Counted from the stretch's first letter, positions 8,090 through 15,902 are shown. The stretch is 28,777 nt of DNA from an uncultured Prevotella sp. (GCA_934196725.1 CAKPWR010000034.1:1-28777); one strand, 5' to 3'. Made by a program: numbers and translations. Notes: generated by a model not told the origin, from the letters alone.

Positions 8090-9493
8090 ATGAAGCAATT
8101 TATGGATGAAAATTTCCTGCTTGACACAAAGACTGCGCAGGACCTTTTCCACAATCATGCGGCTAAGATGCCAATCATCGATTATCACTGCCACCTCATC
8201 CCTGAGATGGTTGCTAATGATCACAAGTTCAAGAGCATTACAGAGCTTTGGCTCGGTGGTGACCACTACAAGTGGCGTGCTATGCGTACCAATGGTGTAG
8301 ACGAGCGTTTCTGCACAGGTACTGATACTAGCGACTGGGAGAAGTTCGAGAAATGGGCTGAGACTGTACCATATACATTCCGTAACCCTCTTTATCACTG
8401 GACTCACTTGGAGTTGAAGACTGCTTTCGGTATCGACAAGCAGTTGAGCCCTAAGACTGCCCGTGAAATCTATGACGAGTGTAACGAGAAGTTGCAGCAG
8501 CCTGAGTTCAGCGCTCGTGGCTTGATGCGTCACTACAACGTTGAGTGCGTTTGTACTACAGACGACCCAATCGATGATCTCCGTTACCACAAGCAGACAC
8601 GTGAGAGCGGTTTCGAAATCAAGATGATTCCTGCTTGGCGTCCTGACAAGGCTATGAACATCGAGAAGCCAGACTTCGCTGACTATATGAACAAGCTCGG
8701 TGAGGTAGCAGGTGTTAACCTCGTTACTTTCAAGGATATGGTTGATGCTTTGCAGAAGCGTCACGACTTCTTCACTGAGAACGGCTGTAAGTTGAGCGAC
8801 CACGGTATCGAGGAGTTCTACGATGAGCCATACACAGATTCTCAGATTGAGACTATCTTTGCCAAGGCTATGCGTGGCCAGCAGCTTTCTGCTCTCGAAA
8901 TCCGTCAGTACAAGCATGCATTCCTCAAGGTTTGCGCTGAGATGGATCACGCTGCAGACTGGACACAGCAGTACCACTATGGTGCTATCCGCGACAACAA
9001 TACACTGATGTACAACAAGCTTGGTGCTGATACCGGTTTCGATTCTATCGGTGAGTTCACTACAGCCAAGGCTATGAGCAGCTTCCTCAATGAGCTCAAC
9101 ATGGAGGGTAAGCTCACACGTACTATCCTCTATACATTGAACCCATGTGCCAACGAGGTAATCGCTACCATGCTCGGTAACTTCCAGGATGGTTCTTGCC
9201 CAGGTAAGATCCAGTTTGGTTCTGGCTGGTGGTTCAACGATCAGCTCGATGGTATGACCCGCCAGATGAATGCACTCTCTGTATTGGGTCTCCTGAGCCG
9301 TTTCGTAGGTATGTTGACCGACTCTCGTTCATTCCTCAGCTACCCACGTCACGAGTACTTCCGTCGTTTGCTCTGCAACCTCCTCGGCAATGATGTAGAG
9401 AAGGGCTTGCTTCCTAACGACATGGAGAGCCTCTCTCGCATGGTTGAGGACATCTCTTACAACAACGCTCGCAACTACTTCAAGTTCTATTAA
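8090..9493 (+). CDS. uxaC: Glucuronate isomerase
   Basis: 467-residue uronate isomerase, which interconverts D-glucuronate/D-fructuronate and D-galacturonate/D-tagaturonate at the head of hexuronate catabolism. It belongs to the amidohydrolase-fold superfamily; the metal-site H33 and H35 lie in IIDYHCHLIP. The C-terminal block with GSGWWFNDQLDGM and FVGMLTDSRSFLSYPRHEYFRR is diagnostic for UxaC. Length is normal. It has its own promoter with an operator-like palindrome. No other hexuronate gene is in the window, so the pathway partners lie elsewhere. Confidence 0.97.
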   Translation: MKQFMDENFLLDTKTAQDLFHNHAAKMPIIDYHCHLIPEMVANDHKFKSITELWLGGDHYKWRAMRTNGVDERFCTGTDTSDWEKFEKWAETVPYTFRNPLYHWTHLELKTAFGIDKQLSPKTAREIYDECNEKLQQPEFSARGLMRHYNVECVCTTDDPIDDLRYHKQTRESGFEIKMIPAWRPDKAMNIEKPDFADYMNKLGEVAGVNLVTFKDMVDALQKRHDFFTENGCKLSDHGIEEFYDEPYTDSQIETIFAKAMRGQQLSALEIRQYKHAFLKVCAEMDHAADWTQQYHYGAIRDNNTLMYNKLGADTGFDSIGEFTTAKAMSSFLNELNMEGKLTRTILYTLNPCANEVIATMLGNFQDGSCPGKIQFGSGWWFNDQLDGMTRQMNALSVLGLLSRFVGMLTDSRSFLSYPRHEYFRRLLCNLLGNDVEKGLLPNDMESLSRMVEDISYNNARNYFKFY

Positions 9494-9520
9494 TCATAGA
9501 GCTTAAGCAATTATACTAAG

Positions 9521-9567
9521 ACAAATCCCTTCACGGCATCATGAGATGGTGTTGTGGAGGGATTTGT
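9521..9567 (+). terminator. Hairpin downstream of uxaC
   Basis: ACAAATCCCTTCAC (9521-9534) pairs with GTGGAGGGATTTGT (9554-9567), a 14-bp stem with one wobble pair and a further short CATC/GATG pairing inside the loop. The T tract after it is weak, so termination efficiency is uncertain. Confidence 0.6.
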
Positions 9568-9596
9568 TGCTTGATAACGGAGTAAAACATTAGAAT

Positions 9597-10916
9597 ATGG
9601 GGGTAATAGACAGAATACTAGGATTCTACGAAGATATTAGAGAGTTTAATTCATCTAATATCAAGGATTTCCGGGGCAGAATGAAGTCTTGGATCAAGAT
9701 GGGTATGCTTGCCGGTCGCATCTTCTATGTAAAGGATATGTGGACAAGAGATGTGGCTGCATTGACTTTCGCCTCCTTCATGGCTTTGATACCTTTTATG
9801 GCGATGATGTTTGTCATTGCCCGAGGCTTCGGCTATGCGTCATTGCTGGAGTCGTGGCTGTCTACCACCTTCGAGGCACAACCGGTTGTTGCCAAGACTA
9901 TCGTTGACTTCGTACATAATTATATTGAGAACACGCAGAGCAACTATATCATCGGTACGGGTATCGTGATGTTTCTCTATACCATCGTTTCCCTGATGCA
10001 GAAGATAGAGCTTACCTTTGATGATATCTGGCATACGGGCGAGCGTTCGTGGAAGCAGATCGTTACCGAATATCCTACCATCCTTTTCGGTCTGGGACTG
10101 ATGATTCTCTTTGCTTCGAGCATCAACGTATGGACGGTGAATATGGTGGATAATGTCGACAAGATAGCCGATATCGGGGATACGATACCTTCGTTTATCC
10201 TCCATCTGGCGGCATTCGTTCCGATGTTCCTGTTCTTTGTGTTCTGCTATTATGTCATTCCGAATACCTACATCCGGGTCCGCAGCACTCTGGTGCCTTC
10301 GTTCCTGGCGGGTGTCTGCATGACAGCCTTGCAGTATGGTTACATTTATTTGCAGGTATTTCTGTCCAGCTATAATGTCATCTACGGTTCGCTGGCTGCT
10401 ATCCCGCTGTTCCTGTTGTGGCTTCAGATATCCTGGGCCATTGTGGTCTTTGGAGCTTTGCTCTGTCATACCAATCAGAACATTCATTATTATGATGGCG
10501 ATCTCAGTTACGACCATCTGAAATTGTCACAGCGCATCCGGGTTTGTGGCATGGTGATGCATTTGGTATGCAAGCGCTTCAATGAGGGTGAACAGGCATA
10601 TACGCCTAAGGAGATTCATGACTTGACGGAGATTCCGCAGCAGATTGTCAATCAGGCTGTAAGAGAACTCTTGCAGGCGAAGTTGCTGGTAGAGATTCGG
10701 AGTGAGAAGAACGGCTGTTTCGAAGAATCGGTCATCCTGCATCCGATAGAGAAGATAGATCATCTTACATACGGAACAATGATAGAGCGACTCTTCAACT
10801 ATGGCGAAGATATTGCCGGACTGGCTGAGCTGGAAAGCGATTTGATATTGTGGAAGAATATCGAAATCGTTAATCTTGACTTCGTGGAGAATGGCAAGAA
10901 AATAGCTTTCATCTAG
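9597..10916 (+). CDS. YihY/BrkB family membrane protein
   Basis: 439-residue member of the YihY/virulence factor BrkB family, once mislabelled ribonuclease BN. About residues 55-305 contain six hydrophobic segments. The family core is seen in VAALTFASFMALIPFMAMMF near the start and LAAIPLFLLWLQISWAIVVFGA at the end of the membrane part. The C-terminal 130 residues are soluble and look like a winged helix (YTPKEIHDLTEIPQQIVNQAVRELLQAKLL), a usual extension in Bacteroidota. The biochemical function of the family is not established. Start is the ATG at 9597; a GH20 gene follows 41 bp downstream and may be co-transcribed. Confidence 0.9.
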   Translation: MGVIDRILGFYEDIREFNSSNIKDFRGRMKSWIKMGMLAGRIFYVKDMWTRDVAALTFASFMALIPFMAMMFVIARGFGYASLLESWLSTTFEAQPVVAKTIVDFVHNYIENTQSNYIIGTGIVMFLYTIVSLMQKIELTFDDIWHTGERSWKQIVTEYPTILFGLGLMILFASSINVWTVNMVDNVDKIADIGDTIPSFILHLAAFVPMFLFFVFCYYVIPNTYIRVRSTLVPSFLAGVCMTALQYGYIYLQVFLSSYNVIYGSLAAIPLFLLWLQISWAIVVFGALLCHTNQNIHYYDGDLSYDHLKLSQRIRVCGMVMHLVCKRFNEGEQAYTPKEIHDLTEIPQQIVNQAVRELLQAKLLVEIRSEKNGCFEESVILHPIEKIDHLTYGTMIERLFNYGEDIAGLAELESDLILWKNIEIVNLDFVENGKKIAFI

Positions 10917-10957
10917 AAAAAAATCAAATTATTATAAACCTTTAAAACCATTAGAGT

Positions 10958-13123
10958 ATGAGAAAAATTATTTCATTGGCAGTTGTTGCTCTCTTGGCTT
11001 CTTCCATGTCGGCACAAACCATTGCCAACATGAAAGACCTAAATGCCGAGAAGAAATCTGCAGCTATTAATCTAAAGTTGACAGGAACCTTGACAACTAC
11101 GAAAAATTCAGATTTTCGCCAGCTTCGTGATCTCTGTTGGCAGTTGAGAAACCTGGATCTGAGCGAGGCAACCTGTCCTGTTCTTCCTAAGAATGCATTC
11201 CATTCCCGTCATCATCTGCAGCATATCATCCTGCCAAATCAGTTGCAGGAGATAGGTACTCAGGCTTTCTTTGCCTGCGATAACCTGCAGGAAGTGGTGA
11301 TTCCCAAGTCTGTAACGAACGTGGGTGCTGCAGCCTTTTCCGGTTGCAAGTCTCTGAAAAACATTACAATCGAAGGCACACCGGAGATAGGAGAGTTTGC
11401 TTTTGCCAATCTTGAAGGGGTACAGGTCATCAGGGTTAATTCCCATATTCCACCAAAGGCTGCTGCTACGGCCTTTTCGGGTGTGAACATGCGTGGCGTG
11501 AAACTGGTCATGCCAAGAGGCAGCGAGAAGGCTTACCGCAAGGCGCAAGGCTGGAAGGCTTTCTTTGGAGAAGTGAAGCAGGCTAGGGATGTATGCAATC
11601 CTGAAGCTTGCCTGATTCCTGCACCGATGGACCTGAAGGTGAAAGCAAAGGCTGCACCGTTGCAGGTGGCTGGAAACTGGAAGATTGTAGCAGATGAAGG
11701 TCTGGCTAATGAGCGTGAACATGCTGACAGAATCCTCAAGGAGAGAAATGCCCAGCAAAAGGGAGCACAGCTGACGATGACCCTTGCACTCGACCCATCT
11801 CTTACCGATGCTGAGGCTTATACTCTGGAAGTACAGCAGAAGGGCGTGGTCATCAAGGGAAAGACTGCAGCAGGTGTCTTTTACGGATTGATGACTTTCG
11901 ACCAGTTGCTTCGTGGCAATGCATCTAAGGTGGGTTGCGATGCCATCCCACAGCTGGCTTTGAAAGACCAGCCTCGCACTCATGTAAGAGAGTTGATGGT
12001 GGATCCTTGCCGTATCTTTATCCCATACGAAGAGTTGAAGGCTTTCGTTCCTGAGATGGCTCGCTATAAGCTCAATATGCTTCATCTTCACTTGGTGGAT
12101 GATCAGGCTTGGACTATCGAAATCAAGAAATATCCTCGTCTCACCGCTGAGGCTAGCAGCCGATGGGGTATGGACGATATGCTGATGCCTATCAAGGGAT
12201 ATTATACACAGGAGCAGATGCGCGACTTTGTAGCATATTGTGCCAAGTATCATATCCAGGTGGTACCGGAGATAGAGATGCCTGGTCATGAGGTGGCTGC
12301 TATCAGCGTATATCCGGAATTGACCTGCCAGGGAGTGAGAAAGCCTATCCGTACTACTTGTGGTGTATCAGACGAATTGCTCTGTGCCGGTAATGAATTC
12401 ACTTACGAGTTCCTGGGAAATGTATTCAAGGAACTTGCCGATGTCTTCCCTTCTGAATACATTCATCTGGGTGGTGACGAGGCTGGTAATCCTGCTCTCG
12501 ATTGCTGGACCAATTGTCCTAAGTGTCAGGCATTGAAGAAGAAACTCGGTATTACTACTACCGACCGTTCTGAGAACTGGAAGCTGCAGGGCTATCTCTT
12601 CGACCGTGTGATAGATCTTCTTCGTACCCAATATCATAAGACTCCGATGTTCTGGTATGAGACCGATTTCAAGAAGATTCAGCCAGGTTGTGTTACCTTT
12701 GCATGGCGTGCAGGTCTCACCAAGGAAGCATTGGTGGCAGCGGTGGAGAATAATGCCCGCATCTTGCTTTGCCCAGGAGAACATTGCTATTTCGACTATC
12801 CGATGGCCAAGGGCGACATGCCTGAGGTAAACTGGGGAATGCCGGTTACTTCCTTGAAGGCAGCCTACGATCTTGATCCTGCATGGGGAATGGGAGAGGA
12901 GTTTGAGAAGAACAACCTCTTTGGTGTAGCCGGAACCTTGTGGAGTGAGTGTATCAACTCTCCTGAGCGCATCTATTATCAGGCTTATCCACGTGCATTG
13001 GCTTTGGCAGAAGCTGGATGGAGTCTTCAGAAGAATCGCTCTTGGGAAGGATTCCTCACCCGATTGAAGCCTACGGCAAAGGATATGATGCGAAGAGGCG
13101 TCACCTTCTCTATGGAATGGTAA
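10958..13123 (+). CDS. GH20 beta-N-acetylhexosaminidase with N-terminal leucine-rich repeats
   Basis: 721-residue secreted glycoside hydrolase. A signal peptide (residues 1-19, SMSA before Q) is followed at about 60-205 by BspA-type leucine-rich repeats, visible as LPNQLQEIGTQAFFACDNL and VGAAAFSGCKSL. Then come a GH20b-like N-terminal domain (about 215-330) and the GH20 barrel (about 335-700). The catalytic pair of substrate-assisted GH20 enzymes is D507-E508 in HLGGDEAG. The product releases terminal GlcNAc or GalNAc from host glycans or chitin-type oligosaccharides, in the periplasm or at the surface. A hexosaminidase carrying LRR_5 repeats in one chain is an uncommon layout. No SusC/SusD genes are nearby. 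Confidence 0.93.
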   Translation: MRKIISLAVVALLASSMSAQTIANMKDLNAEKKSAAINLKLTGTLTTTKNSDFRQLRDLCWQLRNLDLSEATCPVLPKNAFHSRHHLQHIILPNQLQEIGTQAFFACDNLQEVVIPKSVTNVGAAAFSGCKSLKNITIEGTPEIGEFAFANLEGVQVIRVNSHIPPKAAATAFSGVNMRGVKLVMPRGSEKAYRKAQGWKAFFGEVKQARDVCNPEACLIPAPMDLKVKAKAAPLQVAGNWKIVADEGLANEREHADRILKERNAQQKGAQLTMTLALDPSLTDAEAYTLEVQQKGVVIKGKTAAGVFYGLMTFDQLLRGNASKVGCDAIPQLALKDQPRTHVRELMVDPCRIFIPYEELKAFVPEMARYKLNMLHLHLVDDQAWTIEIKKYPRLTAEASSRWGMDDMLMPIKGYYTQEQMRDFVAYCAKYHIQVVPEIEMPGHEVAAISVYPELTCQGVRKPIRTTCGVSDELLCAGNEFTYEFLGNVFKELADVFPSEYIHLGGDEAGNPALDCWTNCPKCQALKKKLGITTTDRSENWKLQGYLFDRVIDLLRTQYHKTPMFWYETDFKKIQPGCVTFAWRAGLTKEALVAAVENNARILLCPGEHCYFDYPMAKGDMPEVNWGMPVTSLKAAYDLDPAWGMGEEFEKNNLFGVAGTLWSECINSPERIYYQAYPRALALAEAGWSLQKNRSWEGFLTRLKPTAKDMMRRGVTFSMEW

Positions 13124-13177
13124 ACATCCAGGAAAGAATCAGTTGATTATCAGATTGATACCATATAATAAAAGAAA

Positions 13178-13217
13178 AAGCGTGTAAGTATTGCTACTCA
13201 CACGCTTCTTTTTTTAT
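13178..13217. terminator. Bidirectional terminator between GH20 gene and the small minus-strand genes
   Basis: AAGCGTGTAAGTA pairs with TACTCACACGCTT around a 3-nt loop with one mismatch. A T run follows on the plus strand, and a CTTTTTCTTTT tract follows on the minus strand. It can end transcription from both sides. Confidence 0.85.
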
Positions 13218-13254
13218 TATTATAAACGTAATTACTTCGTTTGCTTTCTCTTAA

Positions 13255-13283
13255 GAATGCTGTTGCATTCGGGATTGAATCCC
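13255..13283 (-). repeat. Two short hairpins after the 39-codon gene
   Basis: GGGATT/AATCCC (13271-13283) is a near-complete palindrome immediately after the stop, and GAATGC-AACA-GCATTC (minus strand, 13255-13270) follows. Neither has a T run, so they may protect the 3' end of the mRNA or be processing signals. Confidence 0.5.
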
Positions 13284-13403
13284 TTATGCGCAAGCACAAC
13301 CACGGCTTCTGTTCAAAGCCTCGCCATACATTTCCATAGCGGTCATGTAATCTGCAAGAATAGCCTTCAAGGCCTTCTTGATGTTCTTAAACATTGTTTT
13401 CAT
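13284..13403 (-). CDS. Small cationic Cys-tailed protein, 39 residues
   Basis: Unrecognised small gene below usual ORF cut-offs. It reads ATG at 13403 to TAA at 13284-13286, preceded by AGAAAGGATAAC, a good ribosome binding site for this group. The product starts MKTMFKNIKKALKAIL, an amphipathic lysine-rich helix, and ends NRSRGCACA with two closely spaced cysteines. It lies 71 bp downstream of another tiny gene in the same direction, shares its promoter, and is followed by two short hairpins and the terminator at 13178-13217. The reading frame, RBS, promoter and terminator together make it credible; function is unknown. It could be a secreted or membrane-active peptide, or a regulatory small protein. 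Confidence 0.6.
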   Translation of the reverse strand: MKTMFKNIKKALKAILADYMTAMEMYGEALNRSRGCACA

Positions 13404-13474
13404 AATCGTTATCCTTTCTTTTTTAATTAATACTGTGGCATTGCTGCCAATCTTTCTTTTTACCTGAAGTAGTC

Positions 13475-13567
13475 TTATCTAAGACCCTTCTCAATCTTGT
13501 TGTTAACATGTACAGCCTGAGCAATCATGATTGCTACTACTGCGAGAATCATTACTGTTGTCATCAT
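13475..13567 (-). CDS. Small single-pass membrane peptide, 30 residues
   Basis: Unrecognised small gene with ATG at 13567 (a second ATG follows at once) and TAA at 13475-13477, preceded by CGAAAGGAAAC as ribosome binding site. The product begins MMTTVMILAVVAIMIAQAV, an uninterrupted hydrophobic stretch able to span the membrane once, and ends in a short charged tail with NNKIEKGLR. It is the first gene of a two-gene unit with the 39-codon gene and has a TACCTTTG -7 box about 90 bp upstream. The stop overlaps a 6-bp hairpin (GTCTTA/TAAGAC). It may be a regulatory membrane peptide or a toxin-like hydrophobic peptide; nothing in the sequence decides this. Confidence 0.6.
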   Translation of the reverse strand: MMTTVMILAVVAIMIAQAVHVNNKIEKGLR

Positions 13568-13655
13568 AATTTGTTTCCTTTCGTTCTTTAATGGAGCCTC
13601 GTTTCCGGGTCTCCTTTTTTACATTATCCTTATTACAATCTCTCTTTTGCTGGTG

Positions 13656-13701
13656 CAAAGGTAGTGCCTTTTTTTTGAATTCCTGTCACAAAGTCGTGAC
13701 A
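13656..13701 (-). promoter_or_regulatory. Promoter and palindromic operator of the two small genes
   Basis: On the minus strand TACCTTTG (13656-13663) is a perfect -7 box. There is no TTTG -33 element; instead the perfect inverted repeat TGTCAC-N6-GTGACA (13684-13701) begins 20 bp upstream of it. This geometry fits an activator or repressor site of the dyad type bound by Crp/Fnr-like or similar dimers. The family of the regulator is inference. Confidence 0.65.
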
Positions 13702-13930
13702 AAATGATGAAAGAAGGGCATTTTTTGACGCATATCAAGCAGCATGGTCTGAAGCCTTGATGTACGTCAAGGGGATTGGGCTTGTCATGTCAAATATGTC
13801 AGTCCTGTCCGTCTGATGTGGCAGGCAGGCTGGTGAATATCATCTAAAAAGCAGGAGAAATCTACAATTCTTTACTGAAATAAAATTTTAACTCAGTAAG
13901 ATAAAAATGCGGAACACGGTCCGACCATGT
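13702..13930. other. Intergenic stretch without recognisable gene
   Basis: No credible ORF with a ribosome binding site is visible on either strand. Short direct repetitions such as ATGTCA and GGCAGG occur but form no clear element. Confidence 0.5.
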
Positions 13931-13990
13931 GTGCCTTTGGATGGCAAAAAAGTGCTCTTAGTGGGGCAATGTTTTGCCATCCCAAGGCAC
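13931..13990. repeat. 19-bp inverted repeat with 22-bp spacer
   Basis: GTGCCTTTGGATGGCAAAA (13931-13949) and TTTTGCCATCCCAAGGCAC (13972-13990) are inverted copies with a single mismatch. The structure would fold as a strong hairpin on either strand. It is not next to a gene end, so it may be a small structured RNA or a miniature mobile remnant. Confidence 0.7.
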
Positions 13991-14057
13991 ATATTATTAC
14001 TACGTCATGTATTTATTTATGTCAGTGGAAGAAATCTTTGTGTTACACGCCTGCTTC

Positions 14058-14531
14058 TTTTTTACCCTTCACCCTTCACCTTTTGGCTCGGAATGCCGAT
14101 AAACACTAGGGTTTCGAGGGGTGAAGGGTTGTCTCACCCCTTCACCCACCCTTCACCACCTTTCACCTTTGGTGGAGTAGGCGGCTTCTATTAAGGCTTT
14201 CCCTAGTCATCTATTAAGGCTCGCTTTAGACTTCTATTAAGCCTTTTGGTAAGCTATTTTTTGTTTTGGTTTAAGTAATTTCTGGTCTTGGTTTAAGCCT
14301 CCTTTTGAGTTGGTTTAAGCCTTAGATAAAGTTTACGTGTGGCTTGGTTAAAGTTTACTAGAGCCTTATTCCGATTTCAGGAGTCTATGAGTCTCTCTTC
14401 TGGACGGCTCAAAATTTTGTTGAGGTGAAGGGAGGTGAAGGGTGGTGAAGGGTTGAATGCATCCTTCACCCGCGTAAATGACTGTTATACAGAAATATAC
14501 AGCGTTTTGGTGAAGGGTGAAGGGTAAAAAA
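14058..14531. mobile_element. 474-bp non-coding element bounded by 23-bp inverted repeats
   Basis: The ends are perfect 23-bp inverted copies (14058-14080 and 14509-14531) made of a T6/A6 tract and two CCCTTCACC units. Further CCCTTCACC units cluster near the left end and GGTGAAGGG units near the right end. The middle carries three copies each of CTATTAAGGC-like and TTGGTTTAAG motifs. No coding frame is credible. I see no target-site duplication, so a MITE-like origin is only one possibility; a structured repeat array is the other. Confidence 0.55.
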
Positions 14532-14611
14532 CGTTTTGTCTTTCAAAAAACAAACTCCCTCAGAAAAATGTATGGATAGTCAGAAAAGTCCCTCATAAAA
14601 ATATGTAGGAA

Positions 14612-14700
14612 TTTGCAATCTCGTTATTTTTTCGGGATATTCTTTTGCTTGTATCATTATTTTTTGTAACTTTGTCGATAGAAATCAAAACGGCAGCAAT
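14612..14700 (+). promoter_or_regulatory. ATPase-type promoter cassette, copy 0 (captured by another gene)
   Basis: TTTG (14644-14647) and TAACTTTG (14667-14674) are 19 bp apart within about 85 bp that closely matches the region ahead of the ATPase genes at 17352 and 22358, including GCAATCTCGTTATT upstream and GGCAGCAATATG at the start codon. Here it drives an unrelated small gene. Confidence 0.82.
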
Positions 14701-14943
14701 ATGAAGATACGTATAACAGTGTTAATCTTAGCATGTGTATGCTTTTTATCCACACATGCACAACACTCTTGTAAAGATTGTGTATATGATCTTTATAAAG
14801 TGTTAGGAACATGCCAGTCAAAATACATAGATATTGGGGACAACACTTATTCTGTCAAGTCGCTCTATCAAGACAAAAGTGACAGTATTGTTTTTGCAGC
14901 AATCACAAAAGCTCATAAACCAAGAGCCAAACGGCGGAATTAA
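14701..14943 (+). CDS. Small secreted protein, unknown function
   Basis: 80-residue product with a signal peptide (hydrophobic core VLILACVCFLS, likely cleavage after A20 before Q). The mature part is about 60 residues, has two cysteines close together (CKDC) and one more, and ends in a basic tail KPRAKRRN. No family recognised. The ATG is exactly where the ATPase start codon sits relative to the shared promoter cassette, so start and promoter are well supported. It is followed by an Imm40-like gene after 24 bp, suggesting an operon. The protein could be a truncated or decayed form of a longer secreted protein. Confidence 0.65.
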   Translation: MKIRITVLILACVCFLSTHAQHSCKDCVYDLYKVLGTCQSKYIDIGDNTYSVKSLYQDKSDSIVFAAITKAHKPRAKRRN

Positions 14944-14967
14944 TCATTGATTATTTAGACCCATAAA

Positions 14968-15318
14968 ATGAAACAGAATGATATAATTTCAATTATTCAA
15001 GATAATAATATTTCTGAATATTATTCCTTGAAGAATTTAGGTATTGAAGGCTATGCTTTTCCATATCAAGAAGCACTTAAAATGGTGCAGATATGTAAAC
15101 TTTTAGCGATTCCAATCTTGGGTGGTGATGTATATAGTATGAATAATTCTACTATAGAGAACTCTGGTGATAATTGGTATTATAATAGAACTCCAGATGA
15201 GTCATATTACGATTACGTGCAAAATAGTTGTAATAAATCCGAATCTTATATCAGGACTTATAAAAATCATTTTTGTGATAGGTCTTTATTTTCTTTTGTC
15301 CTAAAGAATGAAAACTAA
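14968..15318 (+). CDS. Imm40-like immunity protein
   Basis: 116-residue AT-rich gene. The pattern YPxEALKMVQICKLLAIPILGGDVY, then DNWYYNR and a C-terminal Y-rich helix (SESYIRTYKNH), matches my memory of Imm40 immunity proteins, which neutralise toxins of polymorphic toxin systems in the cytoplasm. No toxin gene lies beside it in this window, so it would be an orphan immunity gene, giving protection from toxins of neighbours. It is the middle gene of a three-gene unit and overlaps the longest possible form of the next frame by 11 bp. Family assignment rests on motif recognition and needs a profile match. Confidence 0.6.
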   Translation: MKQNDIISIIQDNNISEYYSLKNLGIEGYAFPYQEALKMVQICKLLAIPILGGDVYSMNNSTIENSGDNWYYNRTPDESYYDYVQNSCNKSESYIRTYKNHFCDRSLFSFVLKNEN

Positions 15319-15334
15319 AGCTGGAACAGAAAAT

Positions 15335-15658
15335 ATGAATAAAAAATGCTTTATTTTAATAGCAGCATTTATTATGCTGTCTTGCATGGCCTCTTCGCCT
15401 CAGCATAGTCTGCAGTCCCGATTATTTGGTTTTTGGGCGCCAAGTGGTGATGAGGTTACTGTGTTAAAAATCGATAAGGATAGTTTGTATTATGTAGATG
15501 AAGATCCTATTGTGGCGATATCTTATAAGTTTGCAGGTGATAGTATGTCCCTAGACTATTGGGGGAACACTATCGTACAACACATCTCATTTCGCAAGGA
15601 TACGCTCGTTATGAAAAATCAGTGGGGCGACGTTAGTTGTTTTGTACCTGTTAAATAA
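15335..15658 (+). CDS. Small putative lipoprotein, unknown function
   Basis: 107-residue product from the ATG at 15335. The frame is also open from 15308, which would overlap the preceding gene by 11 bp, but the inner start gives a clean N-terminus (MNKKCFILIAAFIMLSC) and has a GGAACAGAAAAT purine run before it. The lipobox-like MLSC at about residue 17 suggests a lipoprotein, although M at -3 is unusual. The mature part is beta-rich (GFWAPSGDEVTVLKIDKDSLYY), similar in style to small lipocalin-like Bacteroidota proteins. No family recognised. Last gene of the three-gene unit. Confidence 0.6.
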   Translation: MNKKCFILIAAFIMLSCMASSPQHSLQSRLFGFWAPSGDEVTVLKIDKDSLYYVDEDPIVAISYKFAGDSMSLDYWGNTIVQHISFRKDTLVMKNQWGDVSCFVPVK

Positions 15659-15735
15659 TTTATAACAGATTCGTGTTAGGAAGTTTTTTCGCTTTCGTAG
15701 GATTATTCTAGTCAACTATGTCAACTCTCTTTCTT

Positions 15736-15769
15736 TGCAAAGTTTGCAGCAAACCTTGCAAACTTTGCA
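15736..15769. repeat. 13-bp inverted repeat after the small-protein operon
   Basis: TGCAAAGTTTGCA (15736-15748) and TGCAAACTTTGCA (15757-15769) are exact inverted copies with an 8-bp spacer. No T run follows. It is followed by short reiterated GTACGGAG units (about 15790-15820). It could terminate or stabilise the upstream transcript. Confidence 0.55.
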
Positions 15770-15862
15770 GAGATTAAGAGTTGGTAAGGAGAGGGTACGG
15801 AGTTGGTACGGAGCGGGTCTAGCTATGATGTTTTGTGGGGAGGTTTACAAAAACTAAAGTAG

Positions 15863-15902
15863 CGTTGTACAACTGTAACCTTATAGTAGTACAACTATAG
15901 GT
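15863..15902. repeat. CTATAG-type palindromic repeat, module 1
   Basis: Two palindromic units related to CTATAGTTGTACAACTATAG lie in tandem and end 1 bp before the symporter stop codon. The same units occur at 21655-21719 and 25998-26040. Here the roughly 150-bp spacer that separates palindromes from symporter sequence in the other copies has been lost. It may serve as the symporter's terminator. Confidence 0.75.

Noticed and set aside
13191..13430. 79-codon plus-strand open frame
   Set aside because: It begins inside the terminator hairpin and overlaps the better-supported 39-codon gene on the minus strand.
13907..14194. Plus-strand open frames of 60 and 95 codons
   Set aside because: They run across inverted repeats and the CCCTTCACC array. 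Composition reflects the repeats and no ribosome binding site is evident.
14058..14531. Insertion sequence
   Set aside because: No transposase frame is enclosed and no target-site duplication is visible, so only a non-autonomous element is possible.
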